This document shows positions 39,801 through 53,189 of a stretch of DNA of 64,000 bases, one piece after another. Source of the DNA: Pinus tabuliformis (taxonomy: Eukaryota > Streptophyta > Pinopsida > Pinales > Pinaceae); assembly GCA_031772625.1 (NCBI GenBank), contig CM062810.1, positions 452,600,014 through 452,664,013 of the forward strand, read 5' to 3'. The position numbers and the translations under genes are program-made. Under the pieces are notes generated by a model that ran no database searches, was not told where the DNA came from, and saw only the letters and a program-made list of their open reading frames with translations. The stretch's first letter is position 1, and each line of letters begins with the position of its first letter.

Positions 39801-40023
39801 CTTCCTTTATTTTCATAAATAAATGTGCCAAAAATACATTTTTTTTCATTTTAACTCCTTATCCATTTCCTTTTCACAATTTCCTTAGCCAAAACACACA
39901 TATGGGGATGCCCACTAGGATATATTTTCCCGAAATTCAGGTTGGAATACATGTCACTTACTTGGGTCTTATTTTTATCATTTTTTTCCTTTATTACATG
40001 GATTTTTCAAAAGGGTTGTTACA
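36900..40023 (-). repeat. LTR-like sequence, - strand, boundaries unresolved
   Basis: The right edge at 40023 reads TGTAACAACCCT on the - strand, a common start of Ty3/gypsy LTRs, and abuts the pol remains of element G at 40024. Within it lie a TATA-like box (ATTTATATAA on the - strand, 38561-38570) and an AATAAA signal (38433-38438), as in a U3-R promoter. The left edge is near the presumed primer site of H at 36881-36897. It could be one 3.1-kb 5' LTR of H, or two LTRs of different elements side by side. A - strand open frame at 38547-38819 has no known motif. Confidence 0.45.
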
Positions 40024-41096
40024 CCTACATCAATGAGGATGGTTACCTCTATGCAAGCTAAGCGTAGTTGTAGAAAAGGTTGGGTTATGTTTGCAACAAA
40101 AATTTCTAGTGACAAGGGTAAGGAAGTTAAGGTTGCAGATGTGTTGAAAAAGTATTGAGTTATACAACAGTTTCAAGATGTATTCCTTAAGGACATTACA
40201 GAGTTATCACCTCATAGGGAGGTAGAATTGTCTATTGGGTTGGTGCAAGGGGTAGCTCTGACATCAAAGTAACCTTACCAGATGAACACACATGAGTTAG
40301 TAGTGTTGAATTTGTAATTAAAGGAGATGGTTCACAAGGCATACATTAGACCAAGTGTATCCCCTTAGGGTGCACCAGTGTTTCTCATAAAGAAGAAATA
40401 TGGTACTTTCATATTGTGCATTTATTACGGGCATCTGGACAAGGCAACGACCAAGAATAGCTACCCATTGCTAAGGATTGATGATTTATTTGATTAGATG
40501 AAGGGAGCAGTAGTGTTCTCTAAGATCGACTCGAGATCAGGATACCATTAGGTATGCATCAATGAAGAGGATATCTTCTAGAATTCATTGACGACCAAGT
40601 ATGGGAATTACAAGTTTTTTATAGTTCCATTTGATCTGACTAGTTCTACAACTACATTATCTGTTTGATGAATAGTGTGTTGCGTACTTATCTCAGCATG
40701 TTTGTCATTGTATTCATTGATGACATAACGATATATTCTAAAAATGAGGAATAACATGTTGAGAATTTAGTAGCAGTGTTGAGAATGCTAAGAGAGCATC
40801 ATTTGTATGCCAATCTTATCAAGTCCAACTTCTTTTAGACTAAGGTACATTACTTGGGGTATTTTGTCTCTAAGAACAACATAGATGTAGATCCAGAAAT
40901 GATAATGACCATCATAGAGTGGGCAGCTCCAAAGAATGTGGATGAGGCTAGACACTTATGGGATTGGTAGGTTACTACAGGAGGTTCATCAAAAACTTCT
41001 CACGAATTTCATATCCTATCACATCATTGCAAAGGAAATGCATCGAATGGAAAAAATAAATTGAGGCTAGTTTTGAGATGCTTAAGAAGTTGACAC
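40024..41096 (+). mobile_element. Ty3/gypsy chromovirus-type element G, RT part
   Basis: The + strand reads from the linker before RT into RT: LSPHREVELSIGLVQGVALT near 40210, RPSVSP near 40350 and VVFSKIDSRSGYH near 40515. FVIVFIDDITIYSKN follows near 40700, then a YYRRFIKNFS segment near 40975. These are the blocks of plant chromodomain-type Ty3/gypsy RT. Many breaks. The element is cut at 41096 by copia element F and resumes at 46238. Confidence 0.8.
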
Positions 41097-41728
41097 TATT
41101 AGAAAATTATATATTATTGAGCAATGGAACACATAAAATAGTGCAAAAATATAAACACAGAAAACGCACAAAACAATAGAGACACAGATATACGTGGTTC
41201 ACCCAATTTGGGCTACATCCACCCTGAACAGCCAGTCCTTCCTTTCTATTATCCAGCAAAATGAAGAGACACAACCTACAGCAAATCCGTTGTAATATCC
41301 TTTGTTTTCTCTCACAGTCTCACCTCTCTGTTTCTCGCTCACAGAATACACATCTATTTCATAGCCTCAAATACAATACCCTCATACAAAGAGAGGGGTT
41401 GCCTTCTAGGGTCAAAAACCCTAAACTAAACATAAGTTCCACCTTCAGATCATCCACCTAATGAATGGCCCAGATTGACTAGAAATTACTATGCTTTTAC
41501 AAGGCAATTTTACATTTGTTTTTAGCTTTGGGGGCGCTGCCCCCGAGCCCTCGCCGGGGGACCGCTGGCCCCCGGACCCCCCATCCGGGGGGGATCGGCC
41601 CCCCCCGGAACCCTGCGGGGGGGACAAGTCCTCCATGTACCCCCCACGTGGAGGGGTGTACAAGACTTCATAGGGTATACATCCGGTTGAAACAAAGACC
41701 TTTGAACAATCATGCTCCACACACAACA
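41097..41728 (-). repeat. 3' LTR of element F (632 bp)
   Basis: The outer edge TATTAGAAAATTAT corresponds to TGTTAGAAAATTAT in the other copy. The inner edge reads TGTTGTGTGTGGAGC on the - strand, beside the purine tract. It contains a very GC-rich block at 41530-41660 with runs of five to eight G or C. Confidence 0.8.
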
Positions 41729-44700
41729 ACCTCCCACTTGGAGAATGATTGTAGAAACTCCATTGCTGCTTCATTTGCTGGACAATGACTCCTCTTTGGA
41801 CCTGGTTGTTTTTCATCTTCATCGTCATCCTTGAAGACCAATTGAAACTGAGCAAGTTCTCAGTTTCTCCCTGGTTACAACTTTTGTTAGCATATCTGCA
41901 GGATACTTGCTAGTGTGTATCTTTTCCAGCTTCAACTCTCCATCTTCCAAATGTGTTTAGTTCTAGAATGAAATGTTGAGTTCTTTGCAAGATGAATGGC
42001 ACTTTGACTATCACTGTATAACGTGCCCATATCATTATCCTTACCCAATTCACCCATAAACCTTTGTAACCAAATCATCTCTTTACTAACCTCTGTAACA
42101 GCAACATACTCTGCTTCTGTTGTTGAAAGTGCAACAACACTTTGGATTTTTGAAACCCAACTGACAGCTGTTCCTCCAACAGTAAATACATATCATGTAG
42201 TGCTCCTCCTATTATCTCTGTCACCTGCCATATCTGCATCAACATATCCTTGTAGGGAGATGTTTGAACCACCAAAGCATAATGCTTTATTTGTGGTACC
42301 TTTCAAATATTTGAGAATCCATTTCACTGCCATCCAATGTTCCTTTCTTGGATTGTTCATGTACCTGCTTACAACTCCCACTGCATGTTCAATATCAGGC
42401 CTTGTGCAGACCATTGCATACATTAAGCTTCCAAATGTTGATGCATATGGAACTTTAGACATATAATCCATGTCTTCTTGGGTCTTTGGGCACACTTCCT
42501 TGCTAAGTTTGAAATGGCTAGCGAAAGGTGTACTAACTGGTTTTGCATTGTGCATGTTAAATCTTTTCAAAACCTTTTCTATGTACTCATTCTGAGACAA
42601 TGTTAATTTACGATTTTTCCTGTCTCTAATTATTCCCATACCAAGGATTTGTTTTGCAGCTCCCAAATCCTTCATTGCAAATGAATTTTCCAATTTTCTT
42701 TTGAGCACATTTATTTCATGCATGTTAGATCCTGCAACAAGCATGTCATATACATACAATAACAATACAATATAACTGCCATCATTTTGCTTTTTCAAAC
42801 AAACACAATGATCAGAGTGACATCTAGTATAACCTTGTTCAGACATAAACTTGTCAAATTTTAGATACCACTGCCTTGGAGCCTGTTTTAAGCCATACAA
42901 GCTCTTCTTCAACCTGCACACTAGTTTCTCCTTCCCTTTCACCTCATATCCTTGTGGCTGCTGCATATATATCTCTTCCTCCAAATCCCCATGGAGAAAG
43001 GTTGTCTTTACATCTAACTGCTCAAGATGAAAATCTTCAGCTACTACAAGACTTAAAATGGTTCTGATTGAAGTCATTTTAACAATAGGAGAAGATATTT
43101 CATCAAAATCAATACCTTTCTTCTATGAAAACCCCTTCACCACAAGTCTATCTTTATACCTCTGTTTTCCTCCATCTTCTTCCTTCAGCCTGTAAACCCA
43201 TTTATTCTTCTATGTAGTTTTTCTTACAGGAAACCTGATTAAATCCCAAGTCTGGTTATGCATTAAGGAGTCCATCTCTTCTTCCATGGCTACCTCCCAC
43301 TTCTTCCTGCTTTCAACCTGCATTGCTTCTTCATAACATTCGGGTTCATCGGAATCAGTCAACAATAAATAATATAATGAAGGAGAGTATCGTTCAGGGG
43401 TTCTACTTATCCTGGTAGATCTTCTAACACCACTTTCAGGTGTTTGGGGTGCCTACTGTTGTTGTGGTGGTTGTTGTTGTTGTGGCTGTTGATTATTATT
43501 ATTTTCAGGCACCTTTCCTTTTTCAGTGATTTCATCAAGAAATGCGTATTCCTTGTTTTCCTTTTCCTGTTTTCCTGCAACTGATTCTTATACAAGACCT
43601 TTTCATTGAATATTACATCTCTGCTCCTAATGATTTTGTGATTTTCGTAATCATATAAGCGATAACCAAAATCATTAACACCATATCCAATAAAGGTACA
43701 TTTCTTTGACTTTTCCTCAATCTTTGTTCTATTTTCTTTATCAATATGGACAAAGGCCTCACAACGAAAAAGCTTTAAAATAGAGTATTTTACCTTTTTA
43801 CTTGTCCATGCTTCCTCTGGAACACCACCATCCAAGGAACTTGAAGGCCCTCTTTTTATTAGATAAACAACAGTATCTTCAGCATCTGCCCAAAACTGTA
43901 AAGGAAATCCCGCATGCAATCTCATGCACCTTGCACGCTCCATGATTGTTCTGTTCATCCTTTCTGACACACCATTTTCTTGTGGTGTTCTTGGAACTGT
44001 CTTCTCTCTGCGAATTCCATGCTCTGAACAGTACTTATCAAACTCTTTGCTGCAATATTCACCTCCATTGTCTGATCTAAGACACTTCAATTTCTTTCCT
44101 GTCTCAATCTCAACCAAAGCTTTCCATTTCTTGAAAGTATCAAATACATCAAATTTATTCTTAATACAATAAATCCAAGTTTTTCTAGTTGCATCATCAA
44201 TGAAAGTAACAAAATAACAAGACCCACCGAGAGATGATACTTGAGCAGGTCCACATACATCTGTATGCACAAGCTCTAATTTTCCATTCTTCTTTTCTTT
44301 CTCAACTCTGAGAAATATGACTCTCTTATGTTTTCCATAGATGCAATTCTCACAGAAGTCCAATTCAACATTCTTCAAACCCGGCAACAAATTCCTCGAG
44401 TGAAGAATCTTCATCCCCTTTTCACTCATGTGTCCGAGCCTATGATACCATAATGCTGCATCTGCTCCTTTGGAAGTTAAAGCAATAACAAAGTTAGAAA
44501 TACCATTACATAAATACAATGTACCAACCTTTTCACCTTTTTCTATTACCAGGGCTCCTTTGGTGACCTTCCAATCTTTATCTGTGAAAGTTGTCACACA
44601 ACATTCACCGTCTAACTACCCTGTCAAAATCAGATTTTTCCTTAGATATGGAACATGCCTTACCTCCTTTAATAGCTATTGGTTTCCATTCTGTTGTTTT

Positions 44701-45760
44701 ACAAGAACCTTCCCATTCCAACGATTTTACTGGGTTTATCATCACCCAAACGAACTTGTCCAAAATATCCTTGAACATAGTCATGAAAGTATTTCTTATC
44801 AGGTGTGGCATGGAATGAAGCCCCTGAATCTACCACCCAGGAATCAGTAATATTTTCGAAAGAAAGAATCAAAGCATCTTGTAACACCTCACCTGCCACA
44901 TTTTCTTCATGATTGTTTTTTTGTTGTGCATCTCCTTCTTTTCCCTTCTGAGATCTACAGTCTTTATTTAGGTGTCCTTTCTTTCCACATTTCTAGCACA
45001 CTATCCCCGATCTGGACTTGGATCTGCCTTTCCTTGATTTACTGCGATATCCTGAGCTCTTTCCGCTTTCCATTTTTCTTCCTCTAGACTCTGCACTCAA
45101 AGCATTTCTCGATGTCTCACCGGAGCTTTTCCATCGCATTTCCTCGCTAAGGATAGCACCGACAACATCATCAAACTTTAAAGTACTAGATCTAGAAACG
45201 GAGTTATCCAAACCATTACAACTTTCTGGTAATGAGCACAAGAATAACAGAGCTCTAACTTCATCATCAAAGTTTAGCCCTACAGAACTTAACAGACTTG
45301 TAACTGTATTAAAATCATTTAAATGGTTTGCAACAGATCCACCTTCTGACATATTCATATTAAATAACTGTTTCATAAGAAATACTTTGTTTGAGGCCGA
45401 GGGTTTTTCATATAGTTTCAACAGCGTCTGCATCAAACCCTCTGTCATGGTTTCCTTCGAAATGTTGTAGGCGACTGACGCAGCAAGGCACAACCGTATT
45501 GTTCCGAGTGCCTTTCTATCGAGAAGGTTCCATTCTTCATCTTTCATACCTGTCGGCATCTTTGTTTTTCCGCCCAATGGTAGGTATAGATCTTTCTGAT
45601 ACAGATAATCTTCCATCTGCATCTTCCACAGCTAGAAGTTTTGGCCGTTAAATTTCTCGACCCTAAACTTACCATCTTCCACCATTTCTCCCACTCGAAC
45701 TAGGAACCCTTCTTTCCTGCGAGTTTATCATCCAAATAGACCTTCGGATCTGATACCAGT

Positions 45761-46237
45761 TGTTAGAAAATTATATATTACGGAGCAATGGAACACATAA
45801 AATATTGCAGAAATATAAACACAGAAAACACACCAAACAAGAGAGACATAGATATATGTGGTTCACTCAGTTTGGGCTACATCCACCCCGAATAGCCAGT
45901 CCTTCCTTTCTATTATCCATCAAAATGAAGAGAGGGGTTGCATTCTAGGGCAAAAAACCCTAAGCTAAACATAAGTTCTACCATCAGATCATCTGCCTAA
46001 TGAATGGCCCATATTGACTAGAAATTACTATACTTTTACAAGGAAATTTTACATTTTTTTTTAGCTTCGGGGGCGCCGCCCCCGAGCCCCCGCCGGGGGA
46101 CTGCTAGCCCTCGGACCCCCCGGCCAGGGGGGATCAGACCCCCCGTACCCCCCCGCGTGGAGGGGTGTACAAGACTTCCTGGGGTATACATCCGGCTGAA
46201 ACAAAGACCTTTGAACAATCATGCTCCACACACAACA
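45761..46237 (-). repeat. 5' LTR of element F (477 bp)
   Basis: It lies next to the primer site and has the same ends as the left copy and the same GC-rich block at 46070-46170. It is shorter than the left LTR (477 against 632 bp). Confidence 0.8.
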
Positions 46238-48436
46238 AACACATGAACCAATGCTACAAATTGTAGATATGTACAAGAAGATTGTTGTGTAATAAGAAGA
46301 GGTAGTGTGTTATGAGTCAAGAAAACTTGATGAGCATGAGAAAAGCTATCTAGCACATAATCTTGAGCTAGGAACAATTATGCATGCATTGAAGATGTGG
46401 AGGCACTATCTTCTTAGTAGGAGGTTTGTAGTGATGAGTGATCACAGTGGGCTAAGGTATTTGTTTGACCAGCTGAATCTAAATGCCAAGCAAGCTATAT
46501 GGTTTTCCACCCTTACTGATTTCAACTTTGATATGAAATACATCAAAGAAAAGAAGAACTGGGTTACAGATTTTCTTATCAAGAACATGAAGGTAAATTC
46601 TTATAGTAGTTATGAGCTCTTATGGGATAGAGTGACATGCCAACGTTTTGCAGGAAGGACAATAGGATGAGAAGTGCATGGATATTACTCATAGGTGACA
46701 GAAGAGTACAAGTACATGTATAGGTGCAAGTTCACACACATGTACTAGAACATATAGATGTATAGGTATAGGTATAGGTGATGAATATGAAGACTCTAAT
46801 CTCACAAAAGATGTTTGGTGAGATTTAGGGACAGGATCTATGTGCCAAATTTAAGTGAGCTCAAGAAGATTATCTTGAGGGAGTTTCATGGCAAGCCATA
46901 CTCGGGTCATCCATGATATCAGAAGACAATGACAATGATGAATAAGTTCTACTATTGGTTGAATTTGAAGAAGGAAGTGGCAGAGTTCGCAACTACATGT
47001 TTAGATTGCCAGCAGGTAAAGGAAGAATGTAATCAACTAGGTGGTTTACTATAGCCTATTGCAATTCTAGAAGGGAAATGGGAGGTAATTTCCATGGATT
47101 TCATTACAGGTATTCCAAGCATAGTGAGACATCATGATTCTATTATAGTAGTGGTCAATAGGTTAAGCAAGGTAGCTCACCTCATTCTTATAAATACTAT
47201 GTATTCAGCTTGAGCGGTAGCATAGGTTTTCATCAAAGAGAGTGAGATTCCATGTTGTTACAAAGAATATTGTGTTAGACAGTGATGCAGAGTTCACTTC
47301 CAAGTTCTCGAAGGAGCTATTTGCAGGTTTGGGTACAAAGTTGGCCTTTGGTACAACTTATCATCTTGAGACAAATCGAAAGACATAGAGGGTCAAAATG
47401 ATCTTGGACGATATGATCAGGATGTACGTGATGCACCAACAGGTGAAATGGGAGGAATATCTTCGATTGGTTGAGTTCGCATACAAAAATGGTGTTTAGG
47501 AGTCGTTGAGGATGAGTACTTTCGATGAATTCTATGGACAGAGTTATAACACTCCCATTTGTTGGAGTGATCTAGTTAACACAGTCCTTATTAGGCCAGA
47601 TATGGTGGCATACATGGAGAAGGAAATGAAGGTTATTAAGAAGAATCTATAGGTAGCACAGGATATACAAAAGATTTATGCAGATCAACACAGGGTATTG
47701 AAGGAGTTTTCAATTGAGGAGCATTTGTATTTATGCATCATGCCCAAGAAGATCTCCTTGAGGATTGGATCGTCTCCGAAGTTGGAAACATGATATTGTG
47801 GGATTTTTGAGATCCTTGAGAGGATCAGACGAGTCACAGATCAACTTGCACCACCTCTAGCAGTGAAACTCCATGATGTTTTCCATATTTCATTGCTTAA
47901 GAGGTATATAAAGGATTTTTATCATGTTATTGATTGGTCTATATTATAGGTGGGGCAACAAGGAGATTTCTGGGGAGAGCATCAGTGCATATTGCAACAG
48001 AAACATCTCATGCTTAGGGATAGAGTTGTAGAGCATGTTAAATTGTAGTGGAAGAATTTTGGGCCTAAGGAATCTACATGGGTTATGGTGGGTCATATCC
48101 AAGCCTTGTATCCTTCATTGTTTGTCATTTGAGGCAAGGTAGTTTTGGTGTTATGTTGTCATATGATTGGAATATGTTTTGTTGATGTTTTGTTATATGC
48201 GTGTATATGTATATGGAATACCACCATGAGATAATTTATAAAGCTCCAGTAAGTTGTATGAGTGTTATATTGTCATGTTATCTTGCTGTTTTTCTTTTGA
48301 GTGGGTCTTTCATTGTAAATACCGCAATGAGCCAAGTTACAATGCTCCTTGTACAATACGTTTTCTTTTCATCAACTTTTCTAAGGTCTTGGTGTGATTT
48401 AACAACAATGATGGTGTTCCTCAAGGGGCAAGGTTC
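46238..48436 (+). mobile_element. Element G, RNase H, integrase and chromodomain-like end
   Basis: G resumes after element F. RNase H lies at about 46290-46600 (DEHEKSYLAHNLELGTIMH, then MSDHSGLRYLFDQ). Integrase is at 46830-47600, with a zinc segment near 47000 and MDFITGIPSIVRHHDS near 47100. A chromodomain-like end lies at about 48040-48130 (WKNFGPKESTWVMVGHIQAL). A purine tract AAGGGGCAAGG lies just before the LTR start at 48437. Many breaks; old. Confidence 0.8.
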
Positions 48437-48960
48437 TATAACAACCCTAGTTTGAAGGGCAGTAAATCTTGAGGGACTAGTCTCAGTTTAGGGCCTAGTG
48501 ATCTGGGATTGGATTGCAGTAAAGCTTAAGAGACAATGATATGGAAAATTCCTCAACGATAGTGATTAATTCATGATGGAATTCTAAGTTTGGTTCGGTT
48601 GTGATCAGAGTACTCGTTTTGGTATTATCACGATTTGGTGAGGGTGGAGGTGGTCTAACCTGTATATTCCCTTGCTTGCTTTTCAATTCGTTTTTCCATG
48701 AGAGCACACATAGATGCTTAGAATATGGCACAAGGGTGACTCGCAAAAAGAAATATTTGGTCCAACCATGTCTACGGTCAAGTTGTATGTGGAAGTCCCA
48801 AACCTAACAGATTTTCCTATGATTAATGAAGGCTAAGTTTTGTTGCTTTTTCATTTATTTATAGGTGGATTTTACGGTCATGATATCTTTCTTATTTAAA
48901 TGGTTTTATGTTGGTTATAAGCATAGTTAATTAATTGGTTCAGGCGATGATTATTTCCTA
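48437..48960 (+). repeat. 3' LTR of element G (start clear, end uncertain)
   Basis: It begins TATAACAACCCTAG directly after the purine tract, matching the TGTAACAACCCT start seen at 40023 on the other strand. 48471-48611 shares about 140 bp with the inverted segment 38998-39134. A TATA-like TTATTTATAG is at about 48855. I could not place its end. Confidence 0.5.
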
Positions 48961-49149
48961 TATTTACTTGCAATTATTCAAATGGTGGATGTAAGACCTA
49001 TTTGATGCTATAATAATTCAATGGAGAAGGTGGTAATCCTTCTTGTCATGTTTCATAAATGATTTTAGTCATTGATGATTTATCTGGTATTTTAGACCTA
49101 TTTTTTTCAATGATGCCAAGTGTTTGACAGAATATCAGTCACTATTGGG

Positions 49150-49360
49150 GATGCTCAAGCTTAGTACATAATGAATGTTCGTTCTATGCTACAATAGTAT
49201 TGGTGCACAATAAGGATGGATCGTGGTGTATGCGTCCAGATTGTAGGGAGCTCAACAAGTTCATTATTAGAGATTAATTTCCCACTCCTGTCATTGATGA
49301 ATCGTTGTATGAATTACATGGAACAATTTACTTCATCAAGTTGGATCTTCATTCAAAATA
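49150..49360 (+). mobile_element. Ty3/gypsy RT fragment
   Basis: A ~200-bp relic of RT: ATIVLVHNKDGSW near 49185, CRELNKF, then PVIDESLYELHGTIYFIKLD ending near 49350. It is another copy of a chromovirus-like RT and not part of element G, whose RT lies at 40.2-41.1 kb. At about 49363 it stops where a repeat (ACACCCTCCTCCCACATCTA) begins, so something has inserted or recombined there. Confidence 0.7.
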
Positions 49361-49465
49361 ACATCTATAACACCCTCCTCCCACATCTACCCAAGTAACC
49401 AACTAGTTGGTATTCAATGACACCTTCAACCAACAACACCATTTAAAGAAAAACATACTACACAT

Positions 49466-49685
49466 GGAGCTTTATAACACAACTTGTTACAATATTTACA
49501 ATGACCACTACTGAAACATGGCAATCATAGTGTTTACTAGATCTTTATAACACAACTCATTATGATATTTACAATAACAACCATATGTACGTAAGGACAT
49601 TTTCTTCAACAAGAAAATAACCATACTTTCTATGGAGATTTATAAACCACCTCGATATAGTATTTACAATAATATATACACATAC
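49466..49685 (+). repeat. Three-copy 45-bp interspersed repeat
   Basis: Copies at 49466, 49539 and 49634 read GGAG(C/A)TTTATAA-CAC-AC then ATATTTACAATGAC, 70-95 bp apart. They are imperfect. The ATTTACAAT word also appears in the repeats at 53.2-53.5 kb. Confidence 0.65.
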
Positions 49686-50407
49686 ACATTATATCAACCA
49701 TCAAATAAAATGATATGATGCCCTTATCAATGAAAAGAAAAGAGATCCCTGACCTTCCCTTCTTTGCTACAGTCAAATCAGAATGCCAAGAAACCAAGTC
49801 ATATCGCTACCTCACACAATCATATTGGTCATACCATACTCATGGAAACCGTGGACACTATTGGGCACTAGTGTTCCACAATGCCCATTTTATTAAATGA
49901 TTTACCAACGTACTATTGCCTATTCCAATTCCTTTGGTTGTTGCTTTTAATTCTTGTCATCAATTTCGTCCATCCAAATGGGCATTTCATGTTTTCATGA
50001 ATAAAGCACATAATTTCCTTTAGATTCAAAATAAATTTAAATAACTTCAAATCATACCTCATTGGTGGCCCATCAATAACGTATAATTGCAACTATGTTC
50101 ACTTCATGTCACAACAAGTCAAACTAGTAGTTTTGACAAAATCATCATGTATAAACATATCACATGAGGCTAGCTCAAAATATGACCATCTTAGGTCAAA
50201 ATCATAAATCACATGTAACCACCATAAACCGAAATCATATATCACATGTAATCATCACAAACTAGAACCATAAATCACATGAATAATAAAACTAAACTAA
50301 AATACTAATACATATCCTTTAATCAATACTTAGCTTCTACCTTTTTCCTTATTATATATGCACTCTGGATTAGTTGCCACACCCAAAAAAATTCTTGTTC
50401 CTTCTCC

Positions 50408-51120
50408 TCAACCATGTTGACATACACATAGGGTGCATCATGCACATACAACCACAATTCATACATTTATACCCAATGTAGAACACAACACATACACACA
50501 CATGCACCCAGTGTACGACACAACACATACATACTCCTACATTCGATGTACAACACAATACACATATTACAAAGCAATGAATACACATGCCATGAAGTCA
50601 CGACTACACAATGCACATACGTAGTACCACATGTACACATAACAACATGTATGACATGAACATAATACCACATGTACAACATGTCATAATACCAGCTATA
50701 CACACCACCACTCACACAATGTGTACATAACGTCACATTATATAGAGGACCACCTGCACAATGTGTACACAATGCCACATGTACATCCTACCAATTGTAC
50801 AATGTGTACACAATGCCAAACGTAGAGGGCATCACATGCATGACATATACACGAAATGTACATAGCACCATATGAATTACATGTACATAATGCCACTTGT
50901 ACACATTACCACATGTACACCATGTACACGACACCACATGCTCACAACACCGCTTATACAATCATGCACACAAGAGGATATGTAGATACGACCACATGTT
51001 TAGCATGCACACAACACCATATGCACATAGAATTTCATATACAAGATGTATAAATACATAATAATACATATACAACATGCACACAACACTCACATTATTT
51101 GTTCACATCATGCACAACAT
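50408..51120. repeat. Degenerate ACATGTACA-type minisatellite, ~700 bp
   Basis: The stretch is built of short words such as CACATGTACA, ACACAACAC and CATAATACCACATG repeated irregularly. ACATGT is itself palindromic. Open frames across it translate to Cys/His/Val/Tyr-rich low-complexity peptides and are not genes. Confidence 0.75.
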
Positions 51121-53189
51121 CGAGAACAATGATTCCAAACATAGCCAAGGCATTTGACACCTCAACCCATTTAATTTACCTTTCTTGATTACTTTTCTCA
51201 TCGTTGTCCTTTCATTGTCCATTTACACCAATGGAATAAACCAATCCAACCAGTTGTCATACTCTTGCCTTCAACACCCCTTATACATGCACCGACTCCA
51301 TTTGAGTCTTGCATTATTTGTTGGATTTTATTCAACTCTACCTAAGTTCCACTAAATTTCCTCTTTTCCCAACCAATTCCAAAAACTCTCAAAATATAAA
51401 TGGAAATACCAAGAAGAAAGAAAGAGAAAACCAAGAACACCACAAACCAAACAATATGGCCATACACCATACTTAAACAAAGCCACAATAAAGCATAACA
51501 ATTTAGCTTATATAATTGTTCCAAGTATGTTGTCTTGTAACTGAAAAAATTTGTGCCATGTCTCAAGGCACTCCAATTCCCTTGATAGATCTAGCTATAA
51601 CTAGATAAAAATTGTTATACCTGTTAAATAAATGTCCATGAACATAGGACATATCCACATAATTTCAGACAAATTAGGGTTAACAATACTTCTTATATGT
51701 AAAGGACTCATTCATTTGTAATTGAAGTTTCCAAAAATAGCCAAAGGAATTCTCACCCATTTCTTTCTTTTTTACCTTTAGATTTTTATAACCGAGTCTT
51801 ACTATCTACAGTCACATCACCCAATGGATTTTTATATAAAGAAATCAACTGTTACATTGTCATAGTAATGCCAAGTATGTTACCCTGCAACTTCTCACAC
51901 ATTTCAACCACATATTCCAAATATTAAGGCAATCATATCTATCAATCATGTTATAATCCATAGTCAACTCATAGTCATTAGATATAACTCTTCAATTGTC
52001 ACATATTACACTCAAGTACATGACAACTATCTCAACACATATGTGCGAGAAAAACCATCTAAAATACGATCATTTCTTGATCTGACGTTATAGACACATA
52101 CTCATAACATGTGATTAATCAAACATTCAATAAAATATAGAGAATGTAATATACTCCAACACCCAAGCACCAAATAGATGACATAATCAAACATTCAAGC
52201 ACAATCTAAATAACATGAAAAATCTCATTCCTTAATGTATCTATGGGGAGGCTATCTTGTCTACACAATCAATCTAGTCAACGTGATATAACTTCAGAAA
52301 ACATCAACTCAAACACAAATAAGATCATGATATCCACAATAGTCACTAAACATGTTCACATCATAAAATCATAAATGTTATCATTCATACATAGTAATCA
52401 CACTTGCATAGTAAGTTTAGACTAGTATGACATAATATCAAAACATATTATCTCATACCTAAATGTCATAACCCTAACCGTCAAGTTACCAACATATAAC
52501 AACAACAACATATAACCTAATAATAAAGTAATTATCCTATAACAACAAGTTAACATATAACATACTTATCAACAACATATAACATAGTCATAAAGTTATC
52601 TAACCTAAAGAAATAATAGCAATGCATACAACCACAGGTTACTATCATTTATGACTATTTGACACATGTGCATATGACTAGAGGAATTAACTAACATCTA
52701 TCATATATGTAACAGTAACATCAATAGAATGAAAGTCATACACATAACCATAATCCATATAAGAATCCTCAACCTACATACTTGCATGCCAAACATACAA
52801 ACTTGTATGACAACATGCTCTTCCCTCAAGGTCCAATGATACAAGTGCATTTTGATGGCTCCATCTCGTGCTCTATGTCAGCCAACACATTAGCATCATA
52901 ACGTACCAATATCATCACAAGACCTAGTTTCTTATAATGAATTCACAATGCATGTTTGACCTACCATGCATCCATAACCATAACCATTAAAATGCATGCA
53001 TAACAACATATAAACACTAACATGCATAACAATTGCATATAGGCCATCAACCTTCCCATGGAAACATCACTACAACCATGATCAACACCATGCATATGAA
53101 ACAAGATAAGCATAAGGAATACATATTAAACCTACATTAAGACATGAAAAGCAAAACACCAATTTAGCGTGAAAGGTGAACTAATACCA

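Larger units (their letters stand above)
41097..46237 (-). mobile_element. Ty1/copia element F inserted in element G
   Basis: LTRs lie at 41097-41728 and 45761-46237, and a tRNA-Met-type primer site (TGGTATCAGATC on the - strand) at 45747-45758. Gag begins near 45640 (MQMEDYLYQKDLYLPL) with a UBN2-type region. Protease lies near 44860 (WVVDSGASFHATPD), integrase at 44500-43600 (FCENCIYGKHKRVIF and TPQENGVSERM), and RT/RNase H at 43080-42100 (MTSIRTILSL onward). A purine tract lies at 41729-41745. The flanking 5-mers GACAC and AACAC match at four of five bases. It is nearly full length with about five breaks; the LTRs differ by about 8% by eye. Confidence 0.9.

Noticed and set aside
50370-50778. 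Cys/His-rich open frames on the - strand
   Set aside because: Low-complexity translation of the ACATGTACA minisatellite; no start context, domain or spacing of a real Cys-rich peptide.
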